A stretch of DNA of 64,000 nucleotides from Streptomyces radiopugnans (GCF_900110735.1 NZ_FOET01000002.1:124001-188000); one strand, 5' to 3'. Counted from the stretch's first letter, positions 32,533 through 43,002 are shown. Made by a program: numbers and translations. The notes: generated by a model not told the origin, from the letters alone.

Positions 32533-33327
32533 ATGCCCGCGCAAACCCCTCCGGCCGGCGGCCCGGCCCTGCCGGTCTCCGTCCAGGACGGCGTCGCCAC
32601 CCTGACCATCCGCAATCCGGCCAAGCGCAACGCGATGACGCCGGACATGTGGCGGCGGATGCCCGCCGTGCTGGAGCGGCTCGCCGCCGATCCCTCCGTA
32701 CGGGCCCTGGTCCTCACCGGCGAGGGCGGCACCTTCTGCGCGGGCGCCGACATCTCCGCCCTGCGCGAGGGCGACGAGGAGTCCCGCGGCCTGGCGGTGG
32801 CCGCCGAGGAGGCGCTGGCGGCCTTCCCGCGGCCCACGCTCGCGGCCGTGCGCGGGCACTGCGTGGGCGGCGGCTGCCAGCTCGCCGTCGCCTGCGACCT
32901 GCGCTTCGCCGCCGAGGGAGCCCTGTTCGGCATCACCCCGGCGAAGCTCGGCATCGTCTACGGCGCGTCCTCCACCCGGCGCCTGGTCTCCCTGGTCGGC
33001 CCTGCCACCGCCAAGTACCTGCTGTTCTCCGGCGAGTTGATCGACGCCGAACGGGCCCTGCGCACCGGGCTGGCCGACGAGGTGCACCCGGAGGGCGAAC
33101 TGGACGGGCGGGTCGCGGCGTTCGCACGGCTGCTCGTCTCGCGCTCGCAGCTCACCCAGGCCGCCGCCAAGGAGTTCGCGAACGGCGCCGGGTCCGGCCC
33201 CGTGCAGGCGGAGCGGGTCGCGCACTGGGAGGAGCGCGCCCGGGAGAGCGGTGAGCGGGCCGAGGGGGTGGCCGCCTTCCTGGAACGGCGCTCTCCGGTC
33301 TTCACCTGGCCACTTACCGACGGGTAG
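32533..33327 (+). CDS. Enoyl-CoA hydratase/isomerase family protein
   Basis: A 264-residue crotonase-fold protein. The oxyanion-hole segments are seen as G-A-D-I-S-A-L and G-H-C-V-G-G-G-C-Q-L; the usual catalytic Glu pair is not complete (residues after G-G-G-C-Q-L read A-V-A-C-D, and the second site is I-V-Y-G-A), so it may be an isomerase, hydrolase or other crotonase rather than a classical hydratase. A -10 TACGAT at 32520-32525 seven bases before the ATG suggests a leaderless message. The next gene starts 9 bases after its stop. Confidence 0.88.
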   Translation: MPAQTPPAGGPALPVSVQDGVATLTIRNPAKRNAMTPDMWRRMPAVLERLAADPSVRALVLTGEGGTFCAGADISALREGDEESRGLAVAAEEALAAFPRPTLAAVRGHCVGGGCQLAVACDLRFAAEGALFGITPAKLGIVYGASSTRRLVSLVGPATAKYLLFSGELIDAERALRTGLADEVHPEGELDGRVAAFARLLVSRSQLTQAAAKEFANGAGSGPVQAERVAHWEERARESGERAEGVAAFLERRSPVFTWPLTDG

Positions 33328-33336
33328 CGTGCGGGT

Positions 33337-34200
33337 ATGACGTCCCTCCCCGCCAAAGCCGGACGGCGCTGCCACAACGCCGTCAACCCGCTGCACTCGG
33401 CTCTCTACTTCGCCCCCGACCTGGCCCGCGAGCTGGCCCCCTACGGCATCGAGGACCCCTCCGCGGTCTACTTCGCAGGCCGTGCCGCGGCGCTGGGCCG
33501 GGTCGGGCCCGGGGTCGTCACCGCGACCTTCCACAACTTCCACCACGCCCTCGTCGCCCGCCACCTGCCGGCCGTGTGGGAGCTGGCCGCCCCCGAGACC
33601 GTGCTCGCCGCCCGGCTGCGCGCCGCCGACTCCATGCTGCGGCGCCTGCTGGGCGAGGAGGCGGTGGCGTCCAAGGAGATGGCCGAGGCCGCCGAACTGG
33701 CCCTGCGCGCCGCCGAGGGGTGCGTCCGCCCGGGCCGCCCGCTGTACGCGGCGCTCGCCGACCTCCCCGTGCCCGAGGCCCCGCACCTGGCGCTGTGGCA
33801 CGGCGCCTCGCTGCTGCGCGAGCACCGCGGCGACGCCCATGTCGCCGTCCTCCAGCACGCCGGGCTGGACCCGGTGGAGGCGCTGGTCAGCCACACCGCC
33901 AGCGGCCGCGGCATGAACCCCAAGTGGGCGCTGGCCACCCGCGGCTGGAGCCGCCGGGACTGGGAGGAGGCCCAGGAGCGGCTGCGCGGGCGCGGACTGC
34001 TGGACGGCGACGGCGAGTTGACCGAGGCCGGCACCGCCCTGCGCAAGGGGCTGGAGGAGGAGACCGACCGGCTCGACGCCGCGCCGTACGAGCACCTGGG
34101 CGCGGCGGGCACCGAGCGGCTGACCGAGCTGTGCGGCGCCTTCACCGGCGCGGCCCTCGCCTCGGGCGCCTTCCCGGCGGACCTGTTCGGCAAGGACTGA
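33337..34200 (+). CDS. SCO6745-family protein (helix-turn-helix-like)
   Basis: A 287-residue actinobacterial protein of the SCO6745 family, named after the S. coelicolor member. It is helical throughout, with conserved N-P-L-H-S-A-L-Y-F-A-P near the start, F-H-N-F-H-H-A-L near 65 and a C-terminal G-W-S-R-R-D-W-E-E-A-Q-E-R-L-R-G-R-G-L winged-helix-like segment resembling MarR-type folds. Function is not established. A -10-like TAGCGT (33325-33330) that includes the stop codon of the upstream gene, with TTCACC 18 bases before it, suggests its own leaderless promoter. Confidence 0.85.
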   Translation: MTSLPAKAGRRCHNAVNPLHSALYFAPDLARELAPYGIEDPSAVYFAGRAAALGRVGPGVVTATFHNFHHALVARHLPAVWELAAPETVLAARLRAADSMLRRLLGEEAVASKEMAEAAELALRAAEGCVRPGRPLYAALADLPVPEAPHLALWHGASLLREHRGDAHVAVLQHAGLDPVEALVSHTASGRGMNPKWALATRGWSRRDWEEAQERLRGRGLLDGDGELTEAGTALRKGLEEETDRLDAAPYEHLGAAGTERLTELCGAFTGAALASGAFPADLFGKD

Positions 34201-34301
34201 GCCGAAACGGACGGAACACCCCAGAGGGCGAGAACCGGCCAACAGGGCCGGAACGGAGACGGAACGGGTTTGCCCGGCGCGGAATCGGCCATGCGATTGA
34301 C

Positions 34302-34427
34302 ATGTTCCGAGCCATAGCAGACGCACTCCGTACCGTCGGCGGCGCCATCGCGACCGTGGTGACGCTGCCCTTCCGCCTCCTCGCCCGCCTCTTCGGCGGG
34401 GCTTCGCACGGCGGACGCCGCGTCTGA
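34302..34427 (+). CDS. LPFR-motif small protein
   Basis: A 41-residue protein, M-F-R-A-I-A-D-A-L-R-T-V-G-G then V-T-L-P-F-R-L-L-A-R-L-F-G-G-A. The L-P-F-R motif with a single amphipathic/hydrophobic helix is the mark of a family of tiny Streptomyces proteins. Length and composition suggest membrane association; the role is unknown. The ribosome binding site is weak. It lies between the SCO6745-family gene and tex. Confidence 0.8.
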   Translation: MFRAIADALRTVGGAIATVVTLPFRLLARLFGGASHGGRRV

Positions 34428-34505
34428 CCGTTCGCCTGTCGGTGCGGCCTGTAACAATGCGGGCTACCGGGGGAGCACCCAGCACCGAGTGAGGCGGAAC
34501 GGATC

Positions 34506-36962
<2,457 letters not shown>

Positions 36963-36977
36963 CATTCGGACGACCCC

Positions 36978-37018
36978 GCGGAGGCGGGGGCGGCACTGTG
37001 CGCCGCCCCCGCCTCCGC
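36978..37018 (+). terminator. Terminator after tex
   Basis: Perfect 17-bp arms, 36978-36994 and 37002-37018, with a 7-base loop, starting 15 bases after the stop. Confidence 0.85.
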
Positions 37019-37124
37019 TGATTTCCGCCCCCGCGGCTCCCGGGGCTCCGAGGCCTGCCCGCCCTCGGGCACACACGGTCCCCGCCTGCTCACGGAACCG
37101 ATATTGCCTTTTGCGGTCCCATCA

Positions 37125-37157
37125 ACCTACGGTTTCGTAACCTACGCTCTCGTAGGT
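37125..37157. promoter_or_regulatory. Tandem palindromic operator over the desaturase promoter
   Basis: ACCTACGCTCTCGTAGGT (37140-37157) is a perfect 7+4+7 palindrome. An imperfect copy, ACCTACG-GTTT-CGTAACC, starts at 37125 with its centre 15 bases upstream. A promoter TTGCCT (37104-37109) with TACGGT (37128-37133) 18 bases on has its -10 inside the first copy. A TetR-type repressor sensing acyl-CoA or fatty acids is the natural candidate; none is adjacent. Confidence 0.7.
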
Positions 37158-37186
37158 ATTGTTTCCCCCATCCCCGTGGAGCCTTC

Positions 37187-38167
37187 ATGACCCTCGCCAC
37201 CCCGTACGCCCCCGGATCGGAGCAGTGGACGGACGCCCGTCTGCTCTACGCCCTGGAAGAGGTGGTGGAGAAGGAGCTCAACCGTCATCTGAAGATCGCC
37301 AAGGACTGGATGCCGCACGAGTACGTCCCCTGGAGCGACGGCCGCAACTTCGACGGCCCGCTCGGCGGCGACCCGTGGGAGCCGGAGCAGTCCAAGGTCA
37401 CCGACATCGGCCGCATCGCCCTGGTGGTCAACCTGCTGACCGAGGACAACCTCCCCAGCTACCACCACGAGATCGCCACCCTCTTCGGCCGCGACGGCGC
37501 CTGGGGCACGTGGGTGCACCGCTGGACCGCCGAGGAGGGGCGGCACGGCATCGTGATGCGCGACTACCTGCTGACCTCCCGCGCCGTGGACCCGGTGAAG
37601 CTGGAGGAGTTCCGGATGGCGCACATGTCGGAGGGCTTCGAGTCCGACAACCGCCACTCGATGCTCCACTCCGTGGCCTACGTCGCCTTCCAGGAACTGG
37701 CCACCCGCATCTCCCACCGCAACACCGGCCACCAGTCCGGCGATCCGGTCTGTGACCGGATGCTCGCCCGCATCGCCACCGACGAGAACCTGCACATGGT
37801 CTTCTACCGCAACCTGCTGCGGGCGGCCTTCGAGCTGGCCCCGGACCAGACGATGTCGGCGGTGCGCGACGTGGTGGTGAACTTCCGGATGCCCGGCCAC
37901 GGCATGCCCGGCTTCGAGCGGGCCGCCGCCCAGATGGCGATCGGCGGCATCTACAACCTGCGCATCCACCACGACGACGTGCTCCAGCCGGTGCTGCGCC
38001 ATCTGAAGGTCATGGAGATCGGCGGGCTCGGCCCGGAGGGCCTGAAGGCCCAGGAGGAGCTGGGCCTGTACCTGGACGGCCTGGACGGCGAGGCCCGCAA
38101 GCTCGACGAGCGCCTGGCCGCCCGCCGCGCCCGCATCGAGGCCCGCAAGGCGGCCGCCGGGGCCTGA
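37187..38167 (+). CDS. Acyl-ACP (stearoyl-ACP type) desaturase
   Basis: A 326-residue soluble di-iron desaturase of the FAB2/DesA family. Iron ligands are seen in E-D-N-L-P-S-Y-H-H, E-E-G-R-H and D-E-N-L-H-M. It inserts a double bond in an acyl-ACP or acyl-CoA chain using oxygen and a ferredoxin. No ferredoxin gene is adjacent. The ATG follows GTGGAG. Transcription is probably controlled by the tandem palindrome just upstream, which overlaps the -10. A terminator hairpin follows 66 bases after the stop. Confidence 0.94.
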   Translation: MTLATPYAPGSEQWTDARLLYALEEVVEKELNRHLKIAKDWMPHEYVPWSDGRNFDGPLGGDPWEPEQSKVTDIGRIALVVNLLTEDNLPSYHHEIATLFGRDGAWGTWVHRWTAEEGRHGIVMRDYLLTSRAVDPVKLEEFRMAHMSEGFESDNRHSMLHSVAYVAFQELATRISHRNTGHQSGDPVCDRMLARIATDENLHMVFYRNLLRAAFELAPDQTMSAVRDVVVNFRMPGHGMPGFERAAAQMAIGGIYNLRIHHDDVLQPVLRHLKVMEIGGLGPEGLKAQEELGLYLDGLDGEARKLDERLAARRARIEARKAAAGA

Positions 38168-38232
38168 AGCCCTTCGCCGCGCCCCGGCCCCCGGCGGGCC
38201 GCGCCCGACCCCGCCGCCGTACCCAACCCTGC

Positions 38233-38274
38233 CGCCGTGCCCGCCCCGTGATCCGCCACGGGGCGGGCACGGCG
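38233..38274 (+). terminator. Terminator after the desaturase gene
   Basis: Perfect 18-bp arms, 38233-38250 and 38257-38274, around a 6-base loop. Confidence 0.85.
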
Positions 38275-38309
38275 CTGCCGGCCCGGAACGGGGCAGCAGG
38301 TCCGGACCA

Positions 38310-38351
38310 TTGACACGGGTGCCGTCGCGGTCGATCCTGAGAGCGCTCTCA
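38310..38351 (+). promoter_or_regulatory. GH16 promoter with LacI-type operator
   Basis: -35 TTGACA (38310-38315) and GATCCT (38333-38338) with 17-base spacing are followed by TGAGAGCGCTCTCA (38338-38351), a perfect 14-bp palindrome. It differs from the CebR box TGGGAGCGCTCCCA at one symmetric pair, so a LacI-family sugar-responsive repressor, CebR itself or a relative, should bind over the start of transcription. Confidence 0.65.
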
Positions 38352-38452
38352 TACCGTCCGCCGCCGATCCGCCCCCGGACGACCGTCCGGCAACCGCCCG
38401 GCGGACCGGGCCGGACACCCTCCCCGTACGAGCCCCTCACGCTGGAGAGACC

Positions 38453-39391
38453 TTGCCCCACACATCGTCTCCGCCCCGAAACCGCCGCGGACCCCGGCGC
38501 CTGCGATGGCTCACGGCCGCCGCGGCGGCCGCCATGTCCGGTGTCCTCTTCGCCAACTCGGCCGCGGCGGCGCCCGTCACGGAGCACTGGACCGGCGAAT
38601 CCCCCTACTTCTACCGGACATCGGCTCCCGGCGGCACCGTCGGCGTCGTGTCGATGAACGGACCCGACGACGGCCGCGCGCTCCAACTCAGGCTCGGCGC
38701 CCGCCCCGGCACCGGCCCGGGCAACGGCGTGGAGATCAGCAGCAACGAGGCCACCTACCGCTACGGCACCTACGGCACCCGCATCAGGACGGCGGACTGC
38801 ACCGGCCAGGGCCGCCTCGGCGTGGTGACCGGCACCTTCACCTACTCCACCGACCACTCCGACGGCAACGGCAACGGCCTGCCGGACAACGACGAGATCG
38901 ACATCGAGGTCCTCTGCGCCCAGCCCCACGTCGTCTGGCTGACCATCTGGACCGACTACGACGGTTCGGTGGCGCCGGGGCAGCCCATCCCCGTGCGCAA
39001 GATCTCCCGCGCGATCGACATGCGCACCGGGAAGGTCCTGCACAACTGCTACATGGTGCGGCTCGGCGGGGACTGCCAACCCGAACTGCCGGGCGAGAAC
39101 AGCCCCGCGAGCGTCACGCCCGTGCCCGGCTTCGACTCCTCCACCCAGTTCCGCACCTTCATGTTCGACTGGCAGCCGGACTCGGTGACCTTCTGGGGCT
39201 ACGACGACAGCGGGCGCAGGAACGTGCTGTGGGACTACCGCGGCCCCGCCTCCCGCATCCCGGACAAGCCGTCGGCCTTCATGCAGAACGTCTGGCACAC
39301 CAACGAGTGGGACCCGCTGGACGGACCGGCCCGCGAGCAGCCCCAGACCGCGGTCTCCGCCTACGTCGACTCCACCACGCTCCCCCGCTGA
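38453..39391 (+). CDS. Secreted GH16-family glycoside hydrolase
   Basis: A 312-residue secreted protein. The N-terminus has an Arg-rich region with R-R-L-R-W-L, a hydrophobic Ala-rich segment and an A-A-A-A cleavage site near 40, which fits a signal peptide, possibly Tat. The catalytic signature D-E-I-D-I-E near 147-152 is that of GH16 (lichenase/laminarinase/agarase clan). It probably cuts a beta-glucan; the exact substrate is not clear. TTG at 38453 is the chosen start because GGAGAG lies just upstream. The transcript leader carries the LacI-type operator. Convergent with the SnoaL-like gene. Confidence 0.87.
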   Translation: MPHTSSPPRNRRGPRRLRWLTAAAAAAMSGVLFANSAAAAPVTEHWTGESPYFYRTSAPGGTVGVVSMNGPDDGRALQLRLGARPGTGPGNGVEISSNEATYRYGTYGTRIRTADCTGQGRLGVVTGTFTYSTDHSDGNGNGLPDNDEIDIEVLCAQPHVVWLTIWTDYDGSVAPGQPIPVRKISRAIDMRTGKVLHNCYMVRLGGDCQPELPGENSPASVTPVPGFDSSTQFRTFMFDWQPDSVTFWGYDDSGRRNVLWDYRGPASRIPDKPSAFMQNVWHTNEWDPLDGPAREQPQTAVSAYVDSTTLPR

Positions 39392-39406
39392 TCCCGGCGG
39401 CCCGGT

Positions 39407-39441
39407 GGTGCGCGGGGAGGCCCCGGCCCTCCCCGCGCACC
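39407..39441. terminator. Bidirectional terminator hairpin
   Basis: GGTGCGCGGGGAGG (39407-39420) pairs with CCTCCCCGCGCACC (39428-39441), a 14-bp stem with a 7-base loop between convergent genes. Confidence 0.8.
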
Positions 39442-39463
39442 GCCTTCCCCGCACCGGCCCGGG

Positions 39464-40159
39464 TCAGATCCCCACGGCGCCGACCTGCCGCAGCAGACCG
39501 AGGTCGTCCCAGTTCCACCAGCTCTCCGCGATCTTGCCGTCCACGAGGCGGAAGGTGGCGTGGCCGGTCCCGGTGATCTCCTTGCCGGTGGGCTCCAGGC
39601 CCTGGTACGGCCCCGAGTGGCGACCGGTGTAGGACAGTCGCGCACAGACCTTGTCACCCTCGGCGAACAGGTCCTCGATGGTCATCACCGGCTGGAACGC
39701 CTCCAGGATCTCCTGGTTCTCCTCCTTGGCCTGCGCGAGCCTGACGTCGTAGGAGGAGAGCGAGGGGTCGTGCTCGCGGTAGCCGTCGGTGCACAGCCCG
39801 TCCGCGACGTCGAGGTTCCTTCCGTTGATCACCTCCTCGATGAAGGTGCGGACCACGCCGGTGTTGAGCTGCTCGTCCCGGGAGACCTCCAGGTCCGTGA
39901 ACGTCGGCCCCTCGTCGCAGGCCGCCGCCAGCCTCCGGAAGATCCGGTCGGTCTCGGGCAGATGGGAGTTGCGCATCGCCTCCTCGTAGGAGGGGAACTC
40001 CACGATCTCCACCACGTGGTCGGGGTCGGAGCGGTCCCGCGCGACGATCGAGTGGGTGGCCGTCCGCTTGCCCTGGGTCGCCCGGACCCAGTCGTCCATC
40101 AGCCGATCCAGTTCGTCGGCTCGGTGGGTCCTGCAGTCGATGACCTGGATGAACGTCAT
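39464..40159 (-). CDS. SnoaL-like ester-cyclase-fold protein with N-terminal monooxygenase-like domain
   Basis: A 231-residue protein with two alpha-beta barrel halves. Residues 1-95 (F-I-Q-V-I-D-C-R-T...H-V-V-E-I-V-E-F-P-S-Y-E-E-A) look like a ferredoxin-fold ABM/antibiotic-monooxygenase-type domain. Residues 105-228 form a SnoaL/NTF2-like fold with G-L-E-P-T-G-K-E-I-T-G-T-G-H-A-T-F-R-L-V-D-G-K-I-A-E-S-W-x-N-W-D. SnoaL relatives include polyketide cyclases, but many are of unknown function. Stand-alone gene on the minus strand. The following 211 bp to the WD40 gene show no gene. Confidence 0.85.
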   Translation of the reverse strand: MTFIQVIDCRTHRADELDRLMDDWVRATQGKRTATHSIVARDRSDPDHVVEIVEFPSYEEAMRNSHLPETDRIFRRLAAACDEGPTFTDLEVSRDEQLNTGVVRTFIEEVINGRNLDVADGLCTDGYREHDPSLSSYDVRLAQAKEENQEILEAFQPVMTIEDLFAEGDKVCARLSYTGRHSGPYQGLEPTGKEITGTGHATFRLVDGKIAESWWNWDDLGLLRQVGAVGI

Positions 40160-40370
40160 GATGTCGCCTCCCGCCGCTGGGAAAGTCGAGGCATCTCCAG
40201 GCTATAGCCGTTATGCGGCCTGTGTCCCGCCCGCCGGGCGCGCTCCTCCCCGGGGCCGGACTCGGCCCGGACGGTCTTCCCGCGGTACAGCCGGCCGGCC
40301 ACGCAGCTGTGCGGGACGGTGCCGGCGATCGGGTCCGGCCGACGGGCCGCGGGCCCGATGCGGCTCCCTG

Positions 40371-41549
40371 CTACGGCGAGCAGACCCAGTCGGGCAGCCG
40401 GTGCGTCGGGAAGCTCTGCCGTCTGATCGGCCAGCGGTTCGACGAGAGGCTCTCGCAGATCTTCCCGGCCATCTCCTCCGGCCCGAGTACGGGTGCCTCC
40501 CACACCCTCGTCCCCTTTCCGTCCTCGGTGGCGATGAGGCCACCGGGGCCGAACACCACCGAGTCCACGGCGCCGCGGTGACCGGTGAGGGTGTCGCGGA
40601 CCCTTCCGGTGCCCACGTCCCACAGGCGGAACCCGCCGTCCTCGCAGCCGACGGCGAGGACGGCGCCACCGGGATCGAACTCCATGGAGGTCGCGAGGCA
40701 GGGCCTGCCGTCGGCCGGGGCATCCGCGCCGGAGAACTCCGGCCCCTCGCCGGACCCGCCGTCTGCCGGGAGGGTGCCACGGAGCACGCCGGTCTCCGCG
40801 TCCCACACCTGCGCCTTCCCATCGGGCAGGAAGTCGCTGACGGCGACGGTACGGCCGTCCCGGGCGAACGCCACCTCGACCACGCCTCTCCTCTCGGATC
40901 TCCCCATGGAGAAGGCCTGGCGGACCTCCGCGGCCTCCACTTCCCACACCTGTACCTCGCCGCCGCTCGCGGTGGAGATCCTGTCGGGATCGCCGCCACC
41001 CACGACGGCGAGCCGGCCGTCCGGGGCGAACGCCACCGCGTACACCTCCCTTCTGTGTCCGGCGGCCGGTGTGGCACGGACCCTCCCGCTGCGGACGTCC
41101 CACAAGCGCACCCTGCCGCCAGCGATGGCGGCGAGAGTGTCTCCGTCCGGGGCGAACACAACCGAGCCGGCCCAGTAGGGGGAACCGGTGGAGAGCGATT
41201 CCAGGGCCTCCCCCGTGGCCACGTCCCACAGCCGCAGCCTGTCGTCGCAGTCCGCGACGGCGAGGAGATCCCCCTTCGGGCTGAACGCCGCGGCCCCCGG
41301 ATCGTCGACGCGCCCGGCCATGGTCTGCCGCCTCGTCCCGTTGCCCACGTCCCGCACGTGCACCCGCCCGCCCGGCTCGCCCCCGGCGGCGCGCACCACG
41401 TGCGCGCAGGTGACGACGGTGTCCGCGGCGACCAGGAATCCCGTCCCGGCCGTGGCCCCGCCGTCCGCGGTGATCCGTACGACCGAGGCCGGGAGCGCTC
41501 GGCGGCGCCCGTCCCCGGCGCCGGCGGGCGCGGGGTCCGCGAGGGTCAC
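40371..41549 (-). CDS. Truncated trypsin-like domain fused to WD40 repeats
   Basis: A 392-residue protein. Residues 18-65 are the beginning of a trypsin-like protease (S-V-V-R-I...G-T-G-F-L-V-A...V-V-T-C-A-H-V-V, catalytic His50), but the protease Asp and Ser segments are missing. Six WD40 units follow directly from about 80 to 350 (each ending R-L-W-D-V or similar), and a C-terminal I-C-E-S-L...L-P-D-W-V-C-S-P tail resembles the end of nSTAND WD40 proteins. Related proteins usually contain the full protease and an NTPase in between. It looks like an in-frame internal deletion. GTG start 41549 overlaps the Trypco1 stop (GTGA). Confidence 0.82.
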   Translation of the reverse strand: MTLADPAPAGAGDGRRRALPASVVRITADGGATAGTGFLVAADTVVTCAHVVRAAGGEPGGRVHVRDVGNGTRRQTMAGRVDDPGAAAFSPKGDLLAVADCDDRLRLWDVATGEALESLSTGSPYWAGSVVFAPDGDTLAAIAGGRVRLWDVRSGRVRATPAAGHRREVYAVAFAPDGRLAVVGGGDPDRISTASGGEVQVWEVEAAEVRQAFSMGRSERRGVVEVAFARDGRTVAVSDFLPDGKAQVWDAETGVLRGTLPADGGSGEGPEFSGADAPADGRPCLATSMEFDPGGAVLAVGCEDGGFRLWDVGTGRVRDTLTGHRGAVDSVVFGPGGLIATEDGKGTRVWEAPVLGPEEMAGKICESLSSNRWPIRRQSFPTHRLPDWVCSP

Positions 41550-41908
41550 TCGGTTCCCCCGTCCCGTCCGGTGTGCCCCTCGCCGCGCTCACCGCCGTTC
41601 CACAGCACCCGTACCTTCAGGTGGACCGAGGAACCGCCCTTGGTGATGACGGCTCCGGCCTCGGCCGACAGGTCCACCCCGAACTCGACCTCGTCGGGAC
41701 CGGCCTGCCGCAGTTGCTCCAGCACCGCCCTGGCGGTGTCCGTGACCGGGGCCAGCGTCTGCTGCAGCGTCCGGGGCATCTCGCGGACCGTGTCGGCGAT
41801 CCGTCCGGCCTTCACCGGCCCGCCGGCTCCGGCGGCGCCCGGCTCCGGCGGCGCCTCGAACAGGACCGTGCCCCCGTCCTCCAGCGGAATCCGCGCAAGG
41901 TCTCGCAT
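41546..41908 (-). CDS. Trypco1 / CU044_2847-family protein
   Basis: A 120-residue protein with an N-terminal strand L-A-R-I-P-L-E-D-G-G-T-V-L-F-E, a helix with M-P-R-T-L-Q-Q-T-L, and G-P-D-E-V-E-F-G-V-D-L-S-A-E-A-G-A-V-I-T-K-G, the pattern of the trypsin-co-occurring domain 1 family. These proteins are encoded with trypsin-NTPase-WD40 proteins in predicted conflict or defence systems of multicellular bacteria. The ATG has a very strong GGGGAGGGGAAA ribosome binding site. The stop overlaps the start of the WD40 gene, so the two form one unit. Confidence 0.8.
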   Translation of the reverse strand: MRDLARIPLEDGGTVLFEAPPEPGAAGAGGPVKAGRIADTVREMPRTLQQTLAPVTDTARAVLEQLRQAGPDEVEFGVDLSAEAGAVITKGGSSVHLKVRVLWNGGERGEGHTGRDGGTE

Positions 41909-42027
41909 CGTTTCCCCTCCCCGTTCCGGCCCGCGGCCAGGCCGGCGCGCCCGGCCGGACAGCCGGAAAGGCTGGCCGGTAACGCCCCGTCAGGAGGCGG
42001 AATCCGCTGTTCGCACCGGCGGGCACC

Positions 42028-42055
42028 GCGGCGGGAGGACCGCGGCGGGAGGACC
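42028..42055. repeat. Tandem 14-bp repeat
   Basis: GCGGCGGGAGGACC occurs twice without a gap (42028-42041, 42042-42055), followed by GCG. It lies in the 236-bp region upstream of the Trypco1 gene. Confidence 0.85.
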
Positions 42056-42075
42056 GCGCCGGCCCGCCGCGCCTG

Positions 42076-42125
42076 CCGCGATCGGGTTCCGAGGACGGCT
42101 CCCGCGATCGGGTTCCGAGGACGGC
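42076..42125. repeat. 24-bp direct repeat pair
   Basis: A 24-base word beginning CCGCGATCGGGTTCCGAG occurs at 42076-42099 and again at 42102-42125, two bases apart. It lies just downstream of the ABC permease stop. No gene or integrase is linked to it. Confidence 0.85.
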
Positions 42126-42144
42126 GAGCGCTCCGGGCGGGCGG

Positions 42145-43002
42145 TCAGCCGTTGACGCCGGTGTAGTGCCGCAGGCTCCGGTTCCACAGCAGACGCGCCG
42201 CGACGAAGAGCGCCAGGCCCACCGCCGGGGAAGCCGCCGCCAGCCAGAACGGGACGCCCAGCGCCGCGCCGTGCCCGGTCAGCACACCTGCCGGGAGATA
42301 GGCGACGAACGCCAGCGGCAGCACGAAGGTGAACACCCCGCTCACCGCCTTCGGCAGGATCGACAGCGGATAGCTGCCGAAGGTCGCCATCAGCTCGTCC
42401 ACCCAGGTGCTCCAGTAGAAGGCGGACGGGAAACGCAGCGCGGCGCAGGAGACGGCGGTGAAGACGGCCGCCTCCACCAGCATGCCGCCCGCCACCCCGG
42501 CCGCCAGGAAGACCGCCCGCCCGGCCGTCCAGGGCTCGGCGGCCTGCTGGACGGCGAAGGCGAACATGGTGGCGCCCACCGCCAGGTCCCCCAGGCCGTG
42601 GGTGGGGAAGACACTGAGCTGGATCTGCCGGTAGACGGGCATCGGACGCAGCAGGCAGGCGTCGAGCCGGCCTTCCTGCACCAGGAACGACAGGCTGTGG
42701 ACCCGGCCGAAGAGCAGCACGTACAGGGCGTGGGCCAGCATCCGCATGCCGACGATCAGCAGTACGTCCGCGCCGCTCCAGCCGCCCATGCCGGGAAAGC
42801 GCTGGAGCAGCACGGTGGCGAAGACGATGACGGACGACTGCCAGGCGACACCCATCCCGACGGACATCAGGAACTCGGCGCGGTACTCGAGCTGCGCGCG
42901 GAAGTTGAGCCGGGTGATCCGCCAGGCGACGCACCAGGCGCGGGCCCACCGCCGCAGCCGTCCGGCGGCGGTGGGGTCGACGGCGAGGGACACGGCGGTC
43001 AC
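42145..43002 (-). CDS. ABC-2 type permease, second subunit
   Basis: A 285-residue membrane protein with about six segments of the DUF990/ABC-2 (YadH-like) type. It has W-R-I-T-R-L-N-F-R-A-Q-L-E-Y-R-A-E-F-L near the N-terminus and F-W-L-A-A-A-S-P-A-V-G-L near the end, both common in this family. GTG start 43002 overlaps the stop of the upstream permease (GTGA). It pairs with that permease and the ATPase to form an exporter of unknown substrate, like many drug-type ABC-2 sets in Streptomyces. Confidence 0.88.
   Translation of the reverse strand: MTAVSLAVDPTAAGRLRRWARAWCVAWRITRLNFRAQLEYRAEFLMSVGMGVAWQSSVIVFATVLLQRFPGMGGWSGADVLLIVGMRMLAHALYVLLFGRVHSLSFLVQEGRLDACLLRPMPVYRQIQLSVFPTHGLGDLAVGATMFAFAVQQAAEPWTAGRAVFLAAGVAGGMLVEAAVFTAVSCAALRFPSAFYWSTWVDELMATFGSYPLSILPKAVSGVFTFVLPLAFVAYLPAGVLTGHGAALGVPFWLAAASPAVGLALFVAARLLWNRSLRHYTGVNG

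Noticed and set aside
42076..42125. 24-bp direct repeat as a phage or element attachment site
   Set aside because: The two copies are only two bases apart, no tRNA and no integrase are nearby, so a simple duplication is more likely.
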